Assembly (NCBI GenBank): GCA_029207755.1
Contig: JARCOQ010000017.1
Span: forward strand, 8,568,945 to 8,632,944
Reading direction: 5' to 3'
Origin: Chamaea fasciata
Lineage: Eukaryota; Chordata; Aves; Passeriformes; Sylviidae
DNA length: 64,000 bases
The number at the start of each line of letters is the position of its first letter. Position 1 is the first letter of the stretch. The notes under the pieces are model-generated. The model worked only from the letters and a program-made list of their open reading frames with translations, made no database searches and was not told the DNA's origin. This document shows positions 1 to 61,900 of the stretch, one piece after another. A program made the position numbers and the translations under genes.

Positions 1-2310
1 ATACACTGTTATAAACTATTTGACTTAACAGTGTACCTTACCCACACTGTGACTGTGAGGCCTGATGTGCTGTAGAAGTTCCTCTGTCTCTCACTTTCCC
101 TGTGCACACGCCCGGCTGCAGGACACACCTGTGTGTGCTGGAGGATACACACTCCAACACAAACAGGGCTTCACAGCCATCAGATTCCACACAAGCACAG
201 CTCTTGGTGGGGATGGAGACTTCCCACATTCTGAGCATTTCAATTCCACTCAGTCTCAGCTGAGACCACTGTGCACCTTTGCAGCATTGGCCCTGGGTTG
301 CTTGGACTGAACTACCATTAACAATAAGGTTTTGTATGTGTTTTAAAATCCAATAGCAGACTTCTAAGACATCAGGCTGCTTTTGTGAATAGCTGTGAGG
401 TTGTAAGATCCTATGGTGGTTTTGTGTAATATTCAGAAAAATGGCAGTTACCCTCACTGGTTTTTTGTAACACAAAGTGTATCGAGTTATGTAAAGCAGA
501 ATTGGAAGGTGTGAAAGGTTTCCAACTTTATTTGTGCATGTTTATAACTTTGTACACATTTGCATTAGTCTTGCACAGCTACAGACACCTCTGTATTCTA
601 ATGACTGCACGTGCAATTTAAATAATTTTAAACCTTAGTGCATGTTTAATATGTATGCAAAATGTACATATGTGTAAAACTGGCAGAGGTGGAAAATTTA
701 CCTCTCAGGGAATGATCTTAACACATTTAAGGAGTCTCGCACATTCCATATTCCGATCGCGCTAAGAAGTGAAACTTAATTATTTCCATGTGTGTAAGTG
801 TGTATATTTAAAAGGCAACTGTGGCAACCCTGATTTCCCCACCTCCAGTACTGACAGTGACTTACATAATGGCTTCTTTAGAATTCAGTTTGCATTTTGT
901 GTCCAACTAGGAATTTCGTCCTCTGAACAACTACCATTTGTATCTTCTGGGTACCATTTCCAGTGAACCTTGTAAACACATCTGAAATCATTACAAAATG
1001 GCAGTAATCTTGAGTTTATTTAGAAAATTGGTCCCATGTTTGTTTTTTTATTCTTCCTGCAGTTAAAATAATGTAAAAATATGAACCCATCTTCTTTGCA
1101 TTCCAGGGAATGGAATGAGTAGGCTTCTGGAAGGCACAGACTCAGTCACAAAGGAGCTGTAATCCATCTCAGCAGGGATACTCAGAGTCTTTGTGGAATA
1201 TCATTAAGACACTCATGTGGTTTCTTGAATCAGTGTGGGGAAACATTGGGCTTCAGTGAACTCGTATTTGTTCTTCCATGTCCTCTCTGGAATGTCACAC
1301 TACCATTGGGGGAAGATCTGTGCATCCCTTTCAGGTTCCTCAAAATCTCACTCTCTGTTTCTTCCACAAGATGCTGTGAACTGAAATGGATGCGTTTGTC
1401 TGATCACCAGTTGTGCATCACTGGAATTGTATTGGAACACACTTTGCAGTTTGTATGGTAGAGACATTTCTAGACTTTCTCACGTTTTTGGAGGAAGGTT
1501 AAGATACAGACTTTAGATTCAATAAATCCTCTTACAGATCTCCAGAGTGATGTGACCCTGACCAGATTGTTTAACATTCTTGTGCCTTTGTCTCTGCATC
1601 TGTAGAATCAATTACCACCTATAGAGATGTCCTGAAACTCCATTTGTTGAGATGTATAAATCATGATCAGTATGATGGAAGTGTAAAGTTTATTCTATAT
1701 TAATATTTTTACAGGGTGTGTAAGACGGTTCCCAGTAATGCTGATGTTTTTGCTATTGATTTGTGCAGAAGTTAACTTAAGTACTTTTTTTTTTGTTCAG
1801 ATGGATGTTCTTTGTTCTCTTCTGTGTAGACTGAATGCATGGGGGAAACTTCCTTTTGGGGAAAAAGATTTAAGTAACGTGTAACGAGAATATACTTATA
1901 AACAAGGGTATTTTTGTACTCCAGTTTGATTTGTCAGAACTTTTTCAAATGACAAAGGATTTTCTTAGCCCTTTTTCCTCTTCCCATGTATTAGTTTGCA
2001 GAAAATACATAACTGGATGTAACTCTGAAACCCTCACCCTCCAAGCACAGGCAGTGTGTGCAGCCCCCATAGCACCTCCTGTCCCTGTATTTCTATAGCA
2101 GTGATGAGAACACAGGAACTCTTAGCTATAGGGAAGTAATGCACTACTCCTCCCCTGGAATGAGGTAATACTGTGGTAATAAAGGTATTAGTTCTTGCAC
2201 AAAATTGGAACTTGTTCTGGATCTCCCCTGGAAAACAAATCTCTATTTCTGTGGTCATGTTTATGTGACCTTTAACATAACAATCTGTTTCTCTTGGTTT
2301 TAATCCACAG
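1..2310 (+). other. Intron or 3'UTR of an unidentified plus-strand gene
   Basis: No convincing coding exon is visible. The plus strand is rich in T and G, the usual bias of a sense strand, whereas the EYA2 interval is A/C-rich on the same strand. An AATAAA at 1521-1526 is followed by T/G-rich sequence and could be a poly(A) site, so part of this stretch may be 3'UTR. Another AATAAA lies at 2178-2183. By conserved synteny the gene could be ZMYND8, which converges on EYA2 in other vertebrates. I did not find the ZMYND8 C-terminal coding sequence I would expect, so the identity is open. Confidence 0.35.
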
Positions 2311-2495
2311 ACCATTCCTGTAGTGGTAAGTCCTTCTGCTGGGACAGTGGCAATGAGAACTGGAGTTCAGTATGTTCAGACCACAATGCCAGTCCAAGTA
2401 CGAAGAGTCTAACTGCTAACAAGAAGTTCATACAATTGTTGGAATAAATAAATCTAATAGAAATGTGATAAATAAACACAGTTCTTTGGATTAAC
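2311..2495 (+). CDS. Candidate terminal exon of an unidentified plus-strand gene
   Basis: A pyrimidine-rich acceptor (ctgtttctcttggttttaat then CAG) ends at 2310. It is followed by 33 open codons, reading TIPVVVSPSAG and ending TTMPVQVRRV, and a TAA at 2410-2412. Four overlapping or adjacent AATAAA signals follow (2443-2448, 2447-2452, 2471-2476), with a GT-rich stretch at about 2514-2530. That is the arrangement of a real poly(A) site, with cleavage near 2495. A possible internal donor (GTG|GTAAGT) at 2325/2326 would instead make a 15-bp microexon. The peptide resembles the low-complexity tails of transcriptional regulators, but I cannot name its family. The EYA2 neighbour expected by synteny is ZMYND8. 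This could be an alternative last exon of it or of another gene. Confidence 0.4.
2443..2476 (+). terminator. Cluster of poly(A) signals, plus strand
   Basis: AATAAA occurs at 2443-2448, 2447-2452 and 2471-2476, 30 to 65 bases after the candidate stop at 2410-2412. A GT-rich downstream element is present about 40 bases beyond the last copy. Confidence 0.5.
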
Positions 2496-5400
2496 CTCAG
2501 AGGTTCAGACTTAGGCTTTGTGTATGTGTACAAAGCATTAATTACACTACATTAATGTAAAGCATTAGTGCTGGCTTAGAAAAGCTGAGGACAGGTAAGA
2601 TCAATATTAAGTCTATGCTTCTTTTGTAAATAATGTACAATTTGTGGATGTCATTAGAGTACCATCTCCTTTTTATATTTGTATTGACTTTAACTTATAA
2701 AGAGCATTTGAAGTTGGAAAAGGAAGGTTTAAAACAGCCTTACCACAACCTGATGCTGAAAACTGGTCTTGGGAAACTGCGTCATATAATCTGGTTTGGA
2801 AAATCTGAACAACTTTTTGCATTTGGAGTGAAAAAAATTCCTGCACTTTGAGACTCTTGTGGAATTTCTCTGACCAACCATGTGAAGAAGGACATCTCCT
2901 TTCAGTTAGCTCAATTAGGCAAAATATGTGGACCTGAACTCCATAAAAATTTATACTGTTTTTCACAATGACCAGGCTGACAACAAATATAAATGTTGTT
3001 TACAGGTTAAAATAATTTTAAAATTTCATTTAGTCCAAGATCAGAAAATTTGCAAAGTGTAATAGCAGCTGGTTGTAGCAGGATTTCTGATTACTGATAT
3101 CAAAGATTGAGGAAAGTAAAGCTTGTTGCTATGCTTCACAGTTTTCTTATTTTTTAAAAATCCTCTCAAAGGACTTTGAGCAAGAACTAGGTGTGGAGAA
3201 AAACATGGATTGGGAAACATGGGCGAAGGACTTCTGATGCTGGGCCAGAGCATGTATTATTTATATGATGGAATTTATGTTTTTCTGTAAGCATGAAGCA
3301 GTGCAGTATGAGAGGAAGTACCCCCTGGAGATGCTGTCTGTTACACTGAGGCTGTAGTCCCATTTTGTATGTTGTGTAAAACGAAAGCATTGAACAAAGC
3401 AAAGGTGATGTATGTATATGAGAAAATTAATTGTATGATATCATTCCAGTACATTCTGTTGTACATTTTAGTCATGTTGATTTCTCCCATTGTTTATATA
3501 AGAATGCGGTTTGTACAGTCTCCAGCTAGTACCTAGATTAGAGGGAAAAAAGTATTAGAAGAAAAAAAAAAGCGAGAACAGAATATTCATTAATTGCAGT
3601 TGTGTCAAAACTAGCCTAGCTGGCCTTATTTGTGAAGCATAATTGCTTTTAGCATATGGAAGTATTTTTTCACATTTTCTTTGTATAAAATTTGTATTAA
3701 ACTTAAATATCTTTTTTGACAATTGTGTTTCTTTGTGACTAAGACAGGTGACACACACGGTATGCTTTGGGTTCCTCCAATTTTTCAAGAAACGTCACAA
3801 TTTTTTAATTAAACTGTTTTAGAAAAATGTTCTGTGTTGCTGGATTTCCAGTTTTGGCTCTGTCTGGAGGAATATTCATTTCTGCACAGTCTCCAGATCA
3901 CAGGTAATTTCACTTATGTTGGCATCTTCTGTCTCAGAAGTGTGGGATCTTTGGATCCAAGCCTGTCCAATTTGATGTTATGTAGCCTTTATTCATTGCT
4001 TGGGCTGGGGTTGGACAGATACACAGTGTTAGGTGTATTTGTGGGTTAGAAATAGGGTCTCTCACAGTGAGTGCAGTTGTAGCCCCTCAAGAGGGCATGA
4101 ATGGGGCAGGACTTCTCTGTGTGTGTCTTTAATTATGAAGTGAAAAGGAAGGGGGAGCTTATGAAACACTATAAAATCTGTGAATATTGTCTTAAGTTTC
4201 TGCTCCTGCACTTACCTTGTTCTGTGCGTTTGTAAAGCAACCACAGTTCATCTTCCCAGTGCTACTGTTCACAGAAAAGCACAAAACTGGAAAGCTTGAA
4301 ATGATGTTTTGGCCTTCACCATGGAATTTGGGTGCTGAAACTAGGCCTTGTGTTAGAGGAAAAAGAAAGTGATGTAGAAAGTGTAGGAAACCCCACTGCT
4401 TTCTGACACCTGTTCCAGCCTGTGGAGGGGTTTTTTAATTAATGAGCATTGTTTTTTCTGCAGAAAAGATGTTTTCTTTCCTCCTTTAAAATAACAGGTG
4501 CCCAAACCCTAGTAAAGTATGTAGAAAATGTAGAAATATGTAAAACTACAGGTGAAGGAACTGAGCAAGTCCTGTACATGTGTGTGTGCATGCTCCCAGG
4601 CATTTTGGATGTTCCTAAGTACAAAACTGCTGTAGGTCCCCTCTTCTATCCGTGATAAACTGCCTGGAACAGTAAATCCTGATACTCTTGCTGTACTGAG
4701 AGATGAATGTGCCATGGTGACTGGAAGGAAGTGGTGACACCTGCGTGATACACGTGTTTCGTGACCCTTGGTGTGTCCCGCCCAAAGCTCTGCTAAGAAT
4801 GTCAGCAACAAAACCAAGAGCTTTCAAACCTTTAAATATATGCAGAAAGCAAAATCTTCCAAGAAACTTGAAAAAAACTCCAACAGAAACAGTGCTCAGA
4901 CAATTGATTATGTCAGGTGTTAAATTTGGAATTTCAAGGAAGATCAGTTAGTTGATTGATGGGGTATTAAAAGCTGAAGTTGTGCTTCTCTGGGAATCTG
5001 CAATCTCATTTATTCCTCTTTCAAAAGTTTATTTACCAGAGAGCTTACCTTGCAAGCATTAGTCAATTCTCCAGTGACTTTGTCACAAATAGAAAATTAT
5101 ATCACAAGTGAAGGAAACAATTCTTACAGCAGAGAAACTTTGAGGAAAAAATTCTGCTCAGCAAGCCCTGAGACCAGCAGTGCCCGTGCTAGGAAAGTGA
5201 CATTTTGCATGGAGGTGTGCTAAGCCCAGAGAGCAGCTCTTTGCAAATGTCCCCACTGTGTGTACTGAAAGGCTGGATTTGGTCATGCTGATGTGTCCCA
5301 GCTGTTGTGGGGGTGCTGCTTTGGATTAATTTGAGATTTTCTGATTTAGCTTGGCATAAACTCCCCTCCCAGATCTAGCACTGCTTTCTCTAAATGTTTT

Positions 5401-5700
5401 TAGAGGTTAAGAGTATCCTTCAGTTTGTGCAGCACTTGTGTAACCCTTAGAGAGGTGAGGGCTGTAGCACTTGCTGCATCTCTAACCCCTGCTTCCAGAG
5501 AGGCTTTGATCCTTCTGACCTTACCTGGTGCCACAGCAAGGAACAATCAGCCATTTTCAAAGTAAGAGAATCTTTCCAGGCCCAGAGAATTTAAATATTT
5601 TGACAGCAAGATTACCAGGCCAGCCTTGAAACGAGGAGCATGCATCCCACATCCTACCTGTAGATCCAAGAGTGGCGGGAGAGAAGGCAGGTACTGCACT
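2496..5700. other. Intergenic interval between convergent genes
   Basis: No coding exon is supported. The left part, to about 3.8 kb, keeps a T-rich plus strand and could be an extended 3'UTR or read-through. Small open frames in 4.4-4.95 kb have no domain, codon or splice support. No transposon-like ends were recognised. Confidence 0.4.
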
Positions 5701-5721
5701 CCCCCAAAATGTAAACATGTT

Positions 5722-5727
5722 TTTATT
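5722..5727 (-). terminator. EYA2: EYA2 poly(A) signal
   Basis: AATAAA on the minus strand, about 815 bases after the EYA2 stop codon. It is the first canonical signal I found reading downstream from the stop. Confidence 0.7.
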
Positions 5728-5961
5728 TAATGCCTTTCACTCATCACAAGGTACTTTTCCCCATCCTCAACCCCAAGACGGCAGCATAAGGCACCGTGTA
5801 GACACATGCACAGTCCATGTCCCATCTTGGTAAGGTTCAAAAACACAGCTACAGTTCTTACCAGCAGTACCATGTGTCCTCACTACTCATGTACACAATA
5901 TGATTCTCCCCCAGAGTTTGTTCTGGAGAAATGAACTATTAATTTAGAACAGTAAGACTTT

Positions 5962-5987
5962 CCCCACCCCGCCCCCCCACACCCCCC
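5962..5987 (-). promoter_or_regulatory. G-quadruplex-capable motif in EYA2 3'UTR
   Basis: On the mRNA strand this reads as G-runs of 6, 7, 4 and 4 bases separated by loops TGT, C and T. That exceeds the usual four runs of three G with loops of 1-7. It lies about 235 bases before the poly(A) signal. Folding in vivo is inference. Confidence 0.55.
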
Positions 5988-6539
5988 AAAAGCCAGATGA
6001 AAAACACAGGTACAGAGCTTAATACCAGAGTAATGAGATTAGTTCATAAATTAAAAAAATACAAAAAAAAAAAAGAAAAAGAAACAAAACAACAACAAAA
6101 AAAATAGAATCAACAGTTTCACTCCTATTTTCAGAAGGTCCTGTGTGATGTGATGGATTGTGCAGAGACTCCTTGGTGTGTCCTCTTCTCTTCCCCTTTC
6201 AAAACCAAGAACGCTGACAGGGAGACCCAGACTTGTAGCATTTGCCTTGTTGATGGCAAAAAGGCCATTAGAGCTCTGTGTCTCCACCTTAGCCAGCAAC
6301 TGCAGCATCCCAGCGACTGATCTGGAGGATTTTCCTCTGTCCAAAGGAAGGAGGACTTGAGACAATATTCTTTGGCTGCAAGTTCTTAAAGGCTTCCACT
6401 GAAAGGGTTCTCCTTCAAAAAAAAGAAAAACTGCAGTTGCTGTGGGATTTTTTTTTGTACTAAGAAAACATTGAGGAACAGGTGGAACCGATGTAAGAGT
6501 CTCAGTGAAGCCCTCCCAGTGCTAAGATGTTGGGGTCTG

Positions 6540-55958
<49,419 letters not shown>

Positions 55959-55968
55959 TTCCTTATAC

Positions 55969-58900
55969 CTGAAGGAAAACAAAGGAAAAATACAATTTAT
56001 TCATTAATTATGCATGCTTACTAATGATTCATTTTTTTTTCCCTAAGAGTATAAATATTAAAGCTGATTACCTAAACCCAGGCTTCATATAAATTCCACA
56101 TAATAACACTCACTAAAGTTTTCATCAAAGGAAAATGCTGAATAAAAATGCAGTACATGCTTCCTTGGAGATTACACCCATCTGATTTATGATTTCCCTT
56201 TCTTTCTGGATTTTGCCATATGAAAACTAAATTCCTGATCTCTCATATGCCATCGAAGCAAGAGTACACACACCATTGTCCAGTGAGGCTGCAGAACAGA
56301 CTGTAACAGGCTGAAAATGAAGCTGAGGGCAGTTAAGATCATTATCGAGTCTTACAAGGTAATAAAGTTAGTACTGGTGACAGGATCACTTTTCCAGGGG
56401 ACACCCAAACCAGGCAACCAATTACAATGTCCTGGCCATTAGGTGGCAGTGATACAAGGACAGTCCCTTTCACATGAGCAACCTTATCTGATGCAACCAA
56501 AAATTTCAAATTAGCCACATCTAGGATTTAGACCTCTGAAGAAAAACCATAACTCTTCATGTGTGCACATGACCTACACCATCATGAAAGCTTACAACCT
56601 CTGCATTGCATAAACAGTCCAGAAAAGTGGACTAAATCATTATTTCAGACCTTATATAAAAAAATCAATAGGTCTACTCATGGACACACCACCATCTTCA
56701 ACTCATGTGCCTACCTGCAGCTCTGGACCTTTCCAGCTGCCTGATTCCCTTGGAAGTGTTGGATGTTTTGGATGGGTACAAAATATGCCATTAAGTGCGC
56801 AGATTTACACACCTCTGCAAGTTTTGGTGAAGACCATGGGGTGAGCACAGTAAGATCTGTTACATTTGATACCTGCACAACTCCTTTCATGCAAGGCATG
56901 TCTCCTTGAAACCTTTACTCCTATAATGTTCTCCCCTTGTTCCCTGTGCAACCAATGCCTGTGTCTAGAAAAACCCACCGGGCAAGGAAAACCTGGAGCT
57001 AAATTTCTCAATTAATTGTCCTTATTTCTTTTTAAATACACAATGCAATGGAAACCTGTTTGAATTTTCCAAGACTAAACTTGCAGCTTTTGGTTCAAGC
57101 CCAGACCAGATGATGAACAGAGAACTCAAAGGTTCTGTGCCATTCTTTGCTTTCCACGGCCACACAGAGCACAACTTCGGTTCAGTTCCCTGGAAGTCAC
57201 TGGCTGGAATTAGGGCTATTAGGGGAAAGTATAACTGTGCTCTTGGACAGAGCAGGGCCTGAGCAGGAGCAGATGGGGGAGAGGGAATTTGGTGGTGAGT
57301 GGATCCTGGCTGCAGCTTGCTCAGGCTGCCCTTCCCTCGTCACTGAAGGTGCCTGCCAAGGCAGCTGGCACATCCCTGCTCCCAGGCTGGCACCTCCCTG
57401 AGCTGGGCTATGCAGGCAGCAGGTGGCATGGCAGCACCTGGCGGGTAACAACCCACAGCACACCTAAAACATCCCAAAGTTACAGAAAGCAGCACATAAA
57501 GCTGAAATCTTCAGGCTTCTGCAATACCAATCTATGCACTCCTGGGAGAAGCCAAGAGGTTTGTTTTGATATTCAGATTAATACCCCTGTATGGCTTTAC
57601 CAGCTCTGAGAAACAGAAAGGCACATACTTTTTATCTGAACCTCCCCAATCCCTTTTATAAAGCCCGTGAGTCCCTGTGAGGGAGGAAAAGTATTGTTAA
57701 GAACAAGCACAAACCAGATCATTTCACTTGTAATTAAACAGCAAAGACCAAAGCTAAATTCTTTTTCACTTTCTCACCTAACAGCTGCCCAGACAGAAAA
57801 AACCCAAAATAGGCATGAAGAGGCAGAACCATGAACAGAGTCCACAACCCCAATCCTCCTCTCTCCAGGTGGGATCTGGGATCTGTCTGCCTCCCTTGGA
57901 AATCCATGTGGGTATCTCATCATCAACACAGCCTCAGTTCCAGAGGCTGGTCAAGGCTTCCCAAGTATGTGCCATGAAGGAGACCTCATGAACGACCAGT
58001 GTGGTGGAAAAGCAGTACTCTGGATCCAACACCTGCGTCATCCCTTTGTCCCCAAGTGCTACCTGCTGCAGATTTGCTAAGGAAACAAGAGCTGCATAAA
58101 AATCAGCCTTGCTCTGCAGCTGCATCTTTGTTGCTAGTGGGTCTCAAAGGGTTCCACCTTCAGACGTGCCCTTGTAAGAGGAGCACAAGGAGCTCCCCCT
58201 CCCTGCCTTAGATACAGACAAACTGAAAATGCAGATGCACAGGGCCACCGACTGTGCCCACGCCACCAACGGTGTGGAAATGCAACAAGGAGTCAGAGGT
58301 GTGCAAGGACACAAAAAATATTCTCCGTGTGTAAAAAATCCTACCCAAGGCACACAGCCCAATGACAGACCTGAAACAACAATCCATGCCTCCTCACTCA
58401 ACCCAGAACACAGCCCATGAGAGGCAGATTTCACATCAAGATCAGCCCCCACAGCAGTGCAGGACGTTCTGCTCCACCTGGTACCAAGCACAGACTGCAG
58501 GGCAGCAAGGGATGGTCAAAACCCTTCTTCTGCATTCTGAGCTTGTGCCAGAGCTTCTTCCCCAGAAATGCCTCATCCTACTCCCTTACTGGCACAGCCA
58601 GGCTGCCACAGGGAAAGGGCTCAGGAAGAATTTTGGGGTGCTTCTCAGTTGGTCAGAACAAGCTCTGGCTCCCAAGGCTCTCTGAAAAACAGTAGGGTTG
58701 GCAGGGGCTTTTTTCCCAGAGGAATGAGTTTATTGAAATCCATCGGCACCCAATTAAATTTTGTCTGCATGGCTGAGAAGGTGGGGTTCCATTTTATACA
58801 GGCTTTTCCTTTCCACTCCAATCACCATCTCATTTCTTTCCCCCTTACTTCCCCAGTGCTATCCCTGAACTGAGGGAAAGCACTGCTGCCCCAGATCCTG

Positions 58901-61900
58901 TCAAGCTGGGGCTGTTCCACCTTGTTTCTCAGATAACACATGCCCTTCAGCATAATCAAAACCCCCATCATTCATGACACTGCCCAGGCTGTTGCCAAGT
59001 GAACAGGAGCAGATGTTTAAAGGGAAATGATCTTTTATAGTGATTAATGCACTTTAATTACATCATTGTTCAGAGATTTCATTAGCGGCTCTCTGCCTGA
59101 TGATTTTTCTACTGGTTTTGTTCTCTTCCCTTTTGTATTCACAAAGCCACATCATATTTTCCTGTATTTATTCTATAACGTTTTCCTGTGGGTTTTTTTC
59201 AGCTCGTTTTAGTTCAGAGTATGTATTAGTTGCATGTACAAACAGGTAACTTTTCAGAGAACTGCCTGTCTGGTTGTGCATGTCACGTATGAGTGCTGTG
59301 AGTGGCTCTGCCTGTTTTGCACGCACCATTTACTGATTTATTCATGTGCATTTCTTGCCTATGGACCTCTTGACAAGAGTCTCTGAAATTCCAGTTTTAA
59401 TGATGGCAAGCTACAGAAAACAGTCAAATAATGGAACGGGGCTGGTATTTAACACAGTAAATGACATGCTGGAGTGCAACTGATGAAAATATCAGGTCTT
59501 TGTTTTCTTTTTAGAGAAAAAACATTTTCTGGCTTAAGCAGCGTACAGTAAATCAGTAATAAAGTTTGCTGAATACGAGATTTTATTAAAACCAGTGATG
59601 GCAGCATCTAGCATCTGACAGACATCTGGAAGAGCTTTTGGCTTCTATAATTGAGAAGAACCTTGTGTGAATTTGTTGCTCAGCTTTTCCATTAGAATCC
59701 CCTACTCAAACTCCAGTATTTTGCCCTGAAAGTTAGCCCACGAAATCTCTGCCAAAAAAAAAAAGATTAAAACCTTTTTCTAACATTTAGGAAGGAAAAA
59801 CTAGAAATAGATGTATTTTTTTTTTTTTTCAGTCATTATGAATCTAGGAATGCCAGATTAAACAATGTAGGGTTTCAGATTTTTGACTGAGCTGTTGGGG
59901 CAAATGGCACATCCCATATTCTTTTACAGTGATGTTTTGAAGTTCCAGACCCCAAGTCAAGACAGTCAGATGTGTGCTGAAGATTGAACTCCTGAACTAT
60001 CTCATCTCTCTCCAGCAAAGTGCCCAAAAATGGGTGTCCAATGCCTGGAGGGACCCAGTGTGCAGACTGAGTCTGCAAGGTGATGAGAGCTCCACAGATC
60101 ATATTTTGAAAGGGTGGAACAGGAAACCACTGTGGCGTTGTGGGCAGATGGAACCTCTCCACAGCTCTGCCCAGCACAGCTGGCAAGCCAGGAGACACCA
60201 GCAACAGATCAAGGAGTCTCCTCCCAAAGCCTGGAGCTCTGCTGCTTAGGCAGAACTCAAATCCTCTCTCAGTCTGCTTCCAGCTGTTACTAACATCCCC
60301 CCCACAACTCACGAAAGGCAGCTCAGGACCACGGGCTCTTCCCCCCTGCCTGTGGAGGCAGTGGACTTGTGCCTGGAGCCTGCACTTTTCACTCATCTCC
60401 ACTCCATCTCTGGGGCGAGAAGACAGAATTCTGCCTTCAAAATGTACCCGAGTGGTACAAAAAACATTCAAAGGAGAACTTTCGGGGCACTTCCAGCAAA
60501 TAAGACACCTGGGTAGTATCAGGTACCAGGGTAGACTCAATGGCCAAGGGATTAAGAGAATTCATCTCTTAAGGGGGAGTAAGAACAAGGAAGAGCAGGG
60601 CATTTCCCCCAAAATGACAGCAGTCTGCAGGAGGGCATCTGAGCAACAGAAGGACAGTCAGGAGTAAAAGACACAAGGTTGGGAGGGGAAGCTGGCACGG
60701 ATGTGGGAAAAAAGGAGAATGAGCTCTGCGTCAGTGAAGGAACTGAAGAGTTCGGAGCCCTGCAGGTGAAAAAGACAGAACTCCTTCCCTTGGGAAAGAA
60801 ACCCGCCAGATCCTACAGTGGAAAAGACAACTACTTCAAGGGAGTGAGAAACTGCAAAGTTTGTCCATGAGGGGAGAGATAAATACAGAAATATATGCTC
60901 CCTGCAACAATCCCATGCAATGATCTTCTCAAGAATTTTTACTTGTATCTGGATGGAGGCCAAATACAAGCTTAAACCACTAGATCTTCCTAAACATATG
61001 CATATGCCAACACAGAGCCCTAGGCAGGAGTGGTACAAGCCAAGTCTTCTGCTTTTAGCTCTGCTGGGAAGGGGAGGAGTAGAGACAGAGATCGCAGCCA
61101 AATTGCAAGAGTAACATTTTTGTCTTGCTTCTGTGACTTTATCTGGTTTTAATTAGCTGATCAACCACTTTCATCTTTCTACCCTCCAAAAAAATGGTGC
61201 AGATTGCTAAGAAATACTTTATTACTCCAGTGGTACTCATCATTAAAAAGATGGCAGCCCGATTCCCCAGTTTACTTCGGAAGTGAATCACATGCAAAAA
61301 AAACCTGAAGATGGCTTTCTCACTCTCTGATTCAGAGAAAACAAACAAAACCCATCCCAGTACTAAAAAGTTTGGGTTTAATTCATTCCTAGGAAATACA
61401 AGATTAATTTTTTCACCCATATGAATAAAATTTTCAAAAGCACCTGCTATGCCTCATTAATTTTCATTGGGAATTAAAACTTCTACTGTTTTAACTCCAT
61501 GGGAAGCATAGCAGCTTAGGCAGCATTGCCAGGACTTTTGGTAGCAAAATTCTGCTCTCAATTTTACTTTGCTCCTGTACAAACATAAAGGAATCATTCA
61601 TAAGCAAAGAAAACAGTATGATCTTGCAGCCACCTTCCACATGGTATAATCATAGGGAATCTCCCACACTGGAGATTTTGGCTGCTTCTATCCACACATT
61701 TCAAAAGCAGAGGAAAGTAATTTCATTTCCTCTGTCAGTACATTCCTCCCCACACTGTTTGGATGTTCTCCCCTCCATCTACAATAGATGCTTTGTTCCA
61801 TTTGAAAAGCTCAAAAATGCTTCAGCAGGTGAAAGCCACGACCCTGTTTTCTCTTTTATAATGAGTCTTAGCTCATCCACGAGTACATCTGATAGATGCA

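Larger units (their letters stand above)
5705..6539 (-). other. EYA2: EYA2 3' untranslated region
   Basis: This runs from the base after the stop codon to about 15-20 bases past the poly(A) signal at 5722-5727, roughly 835 bases. On the mRNA strand it contains a U-rich tract (complement of 6047-6105), and nearer the 3' end a G-rich segment with four long G-runs (5962-5987). The right edge is exact. The cleavage site is inferred from the signal position and could vary by some 20 bases, and other poly(A) sites may be used. Confidence 0.75.
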
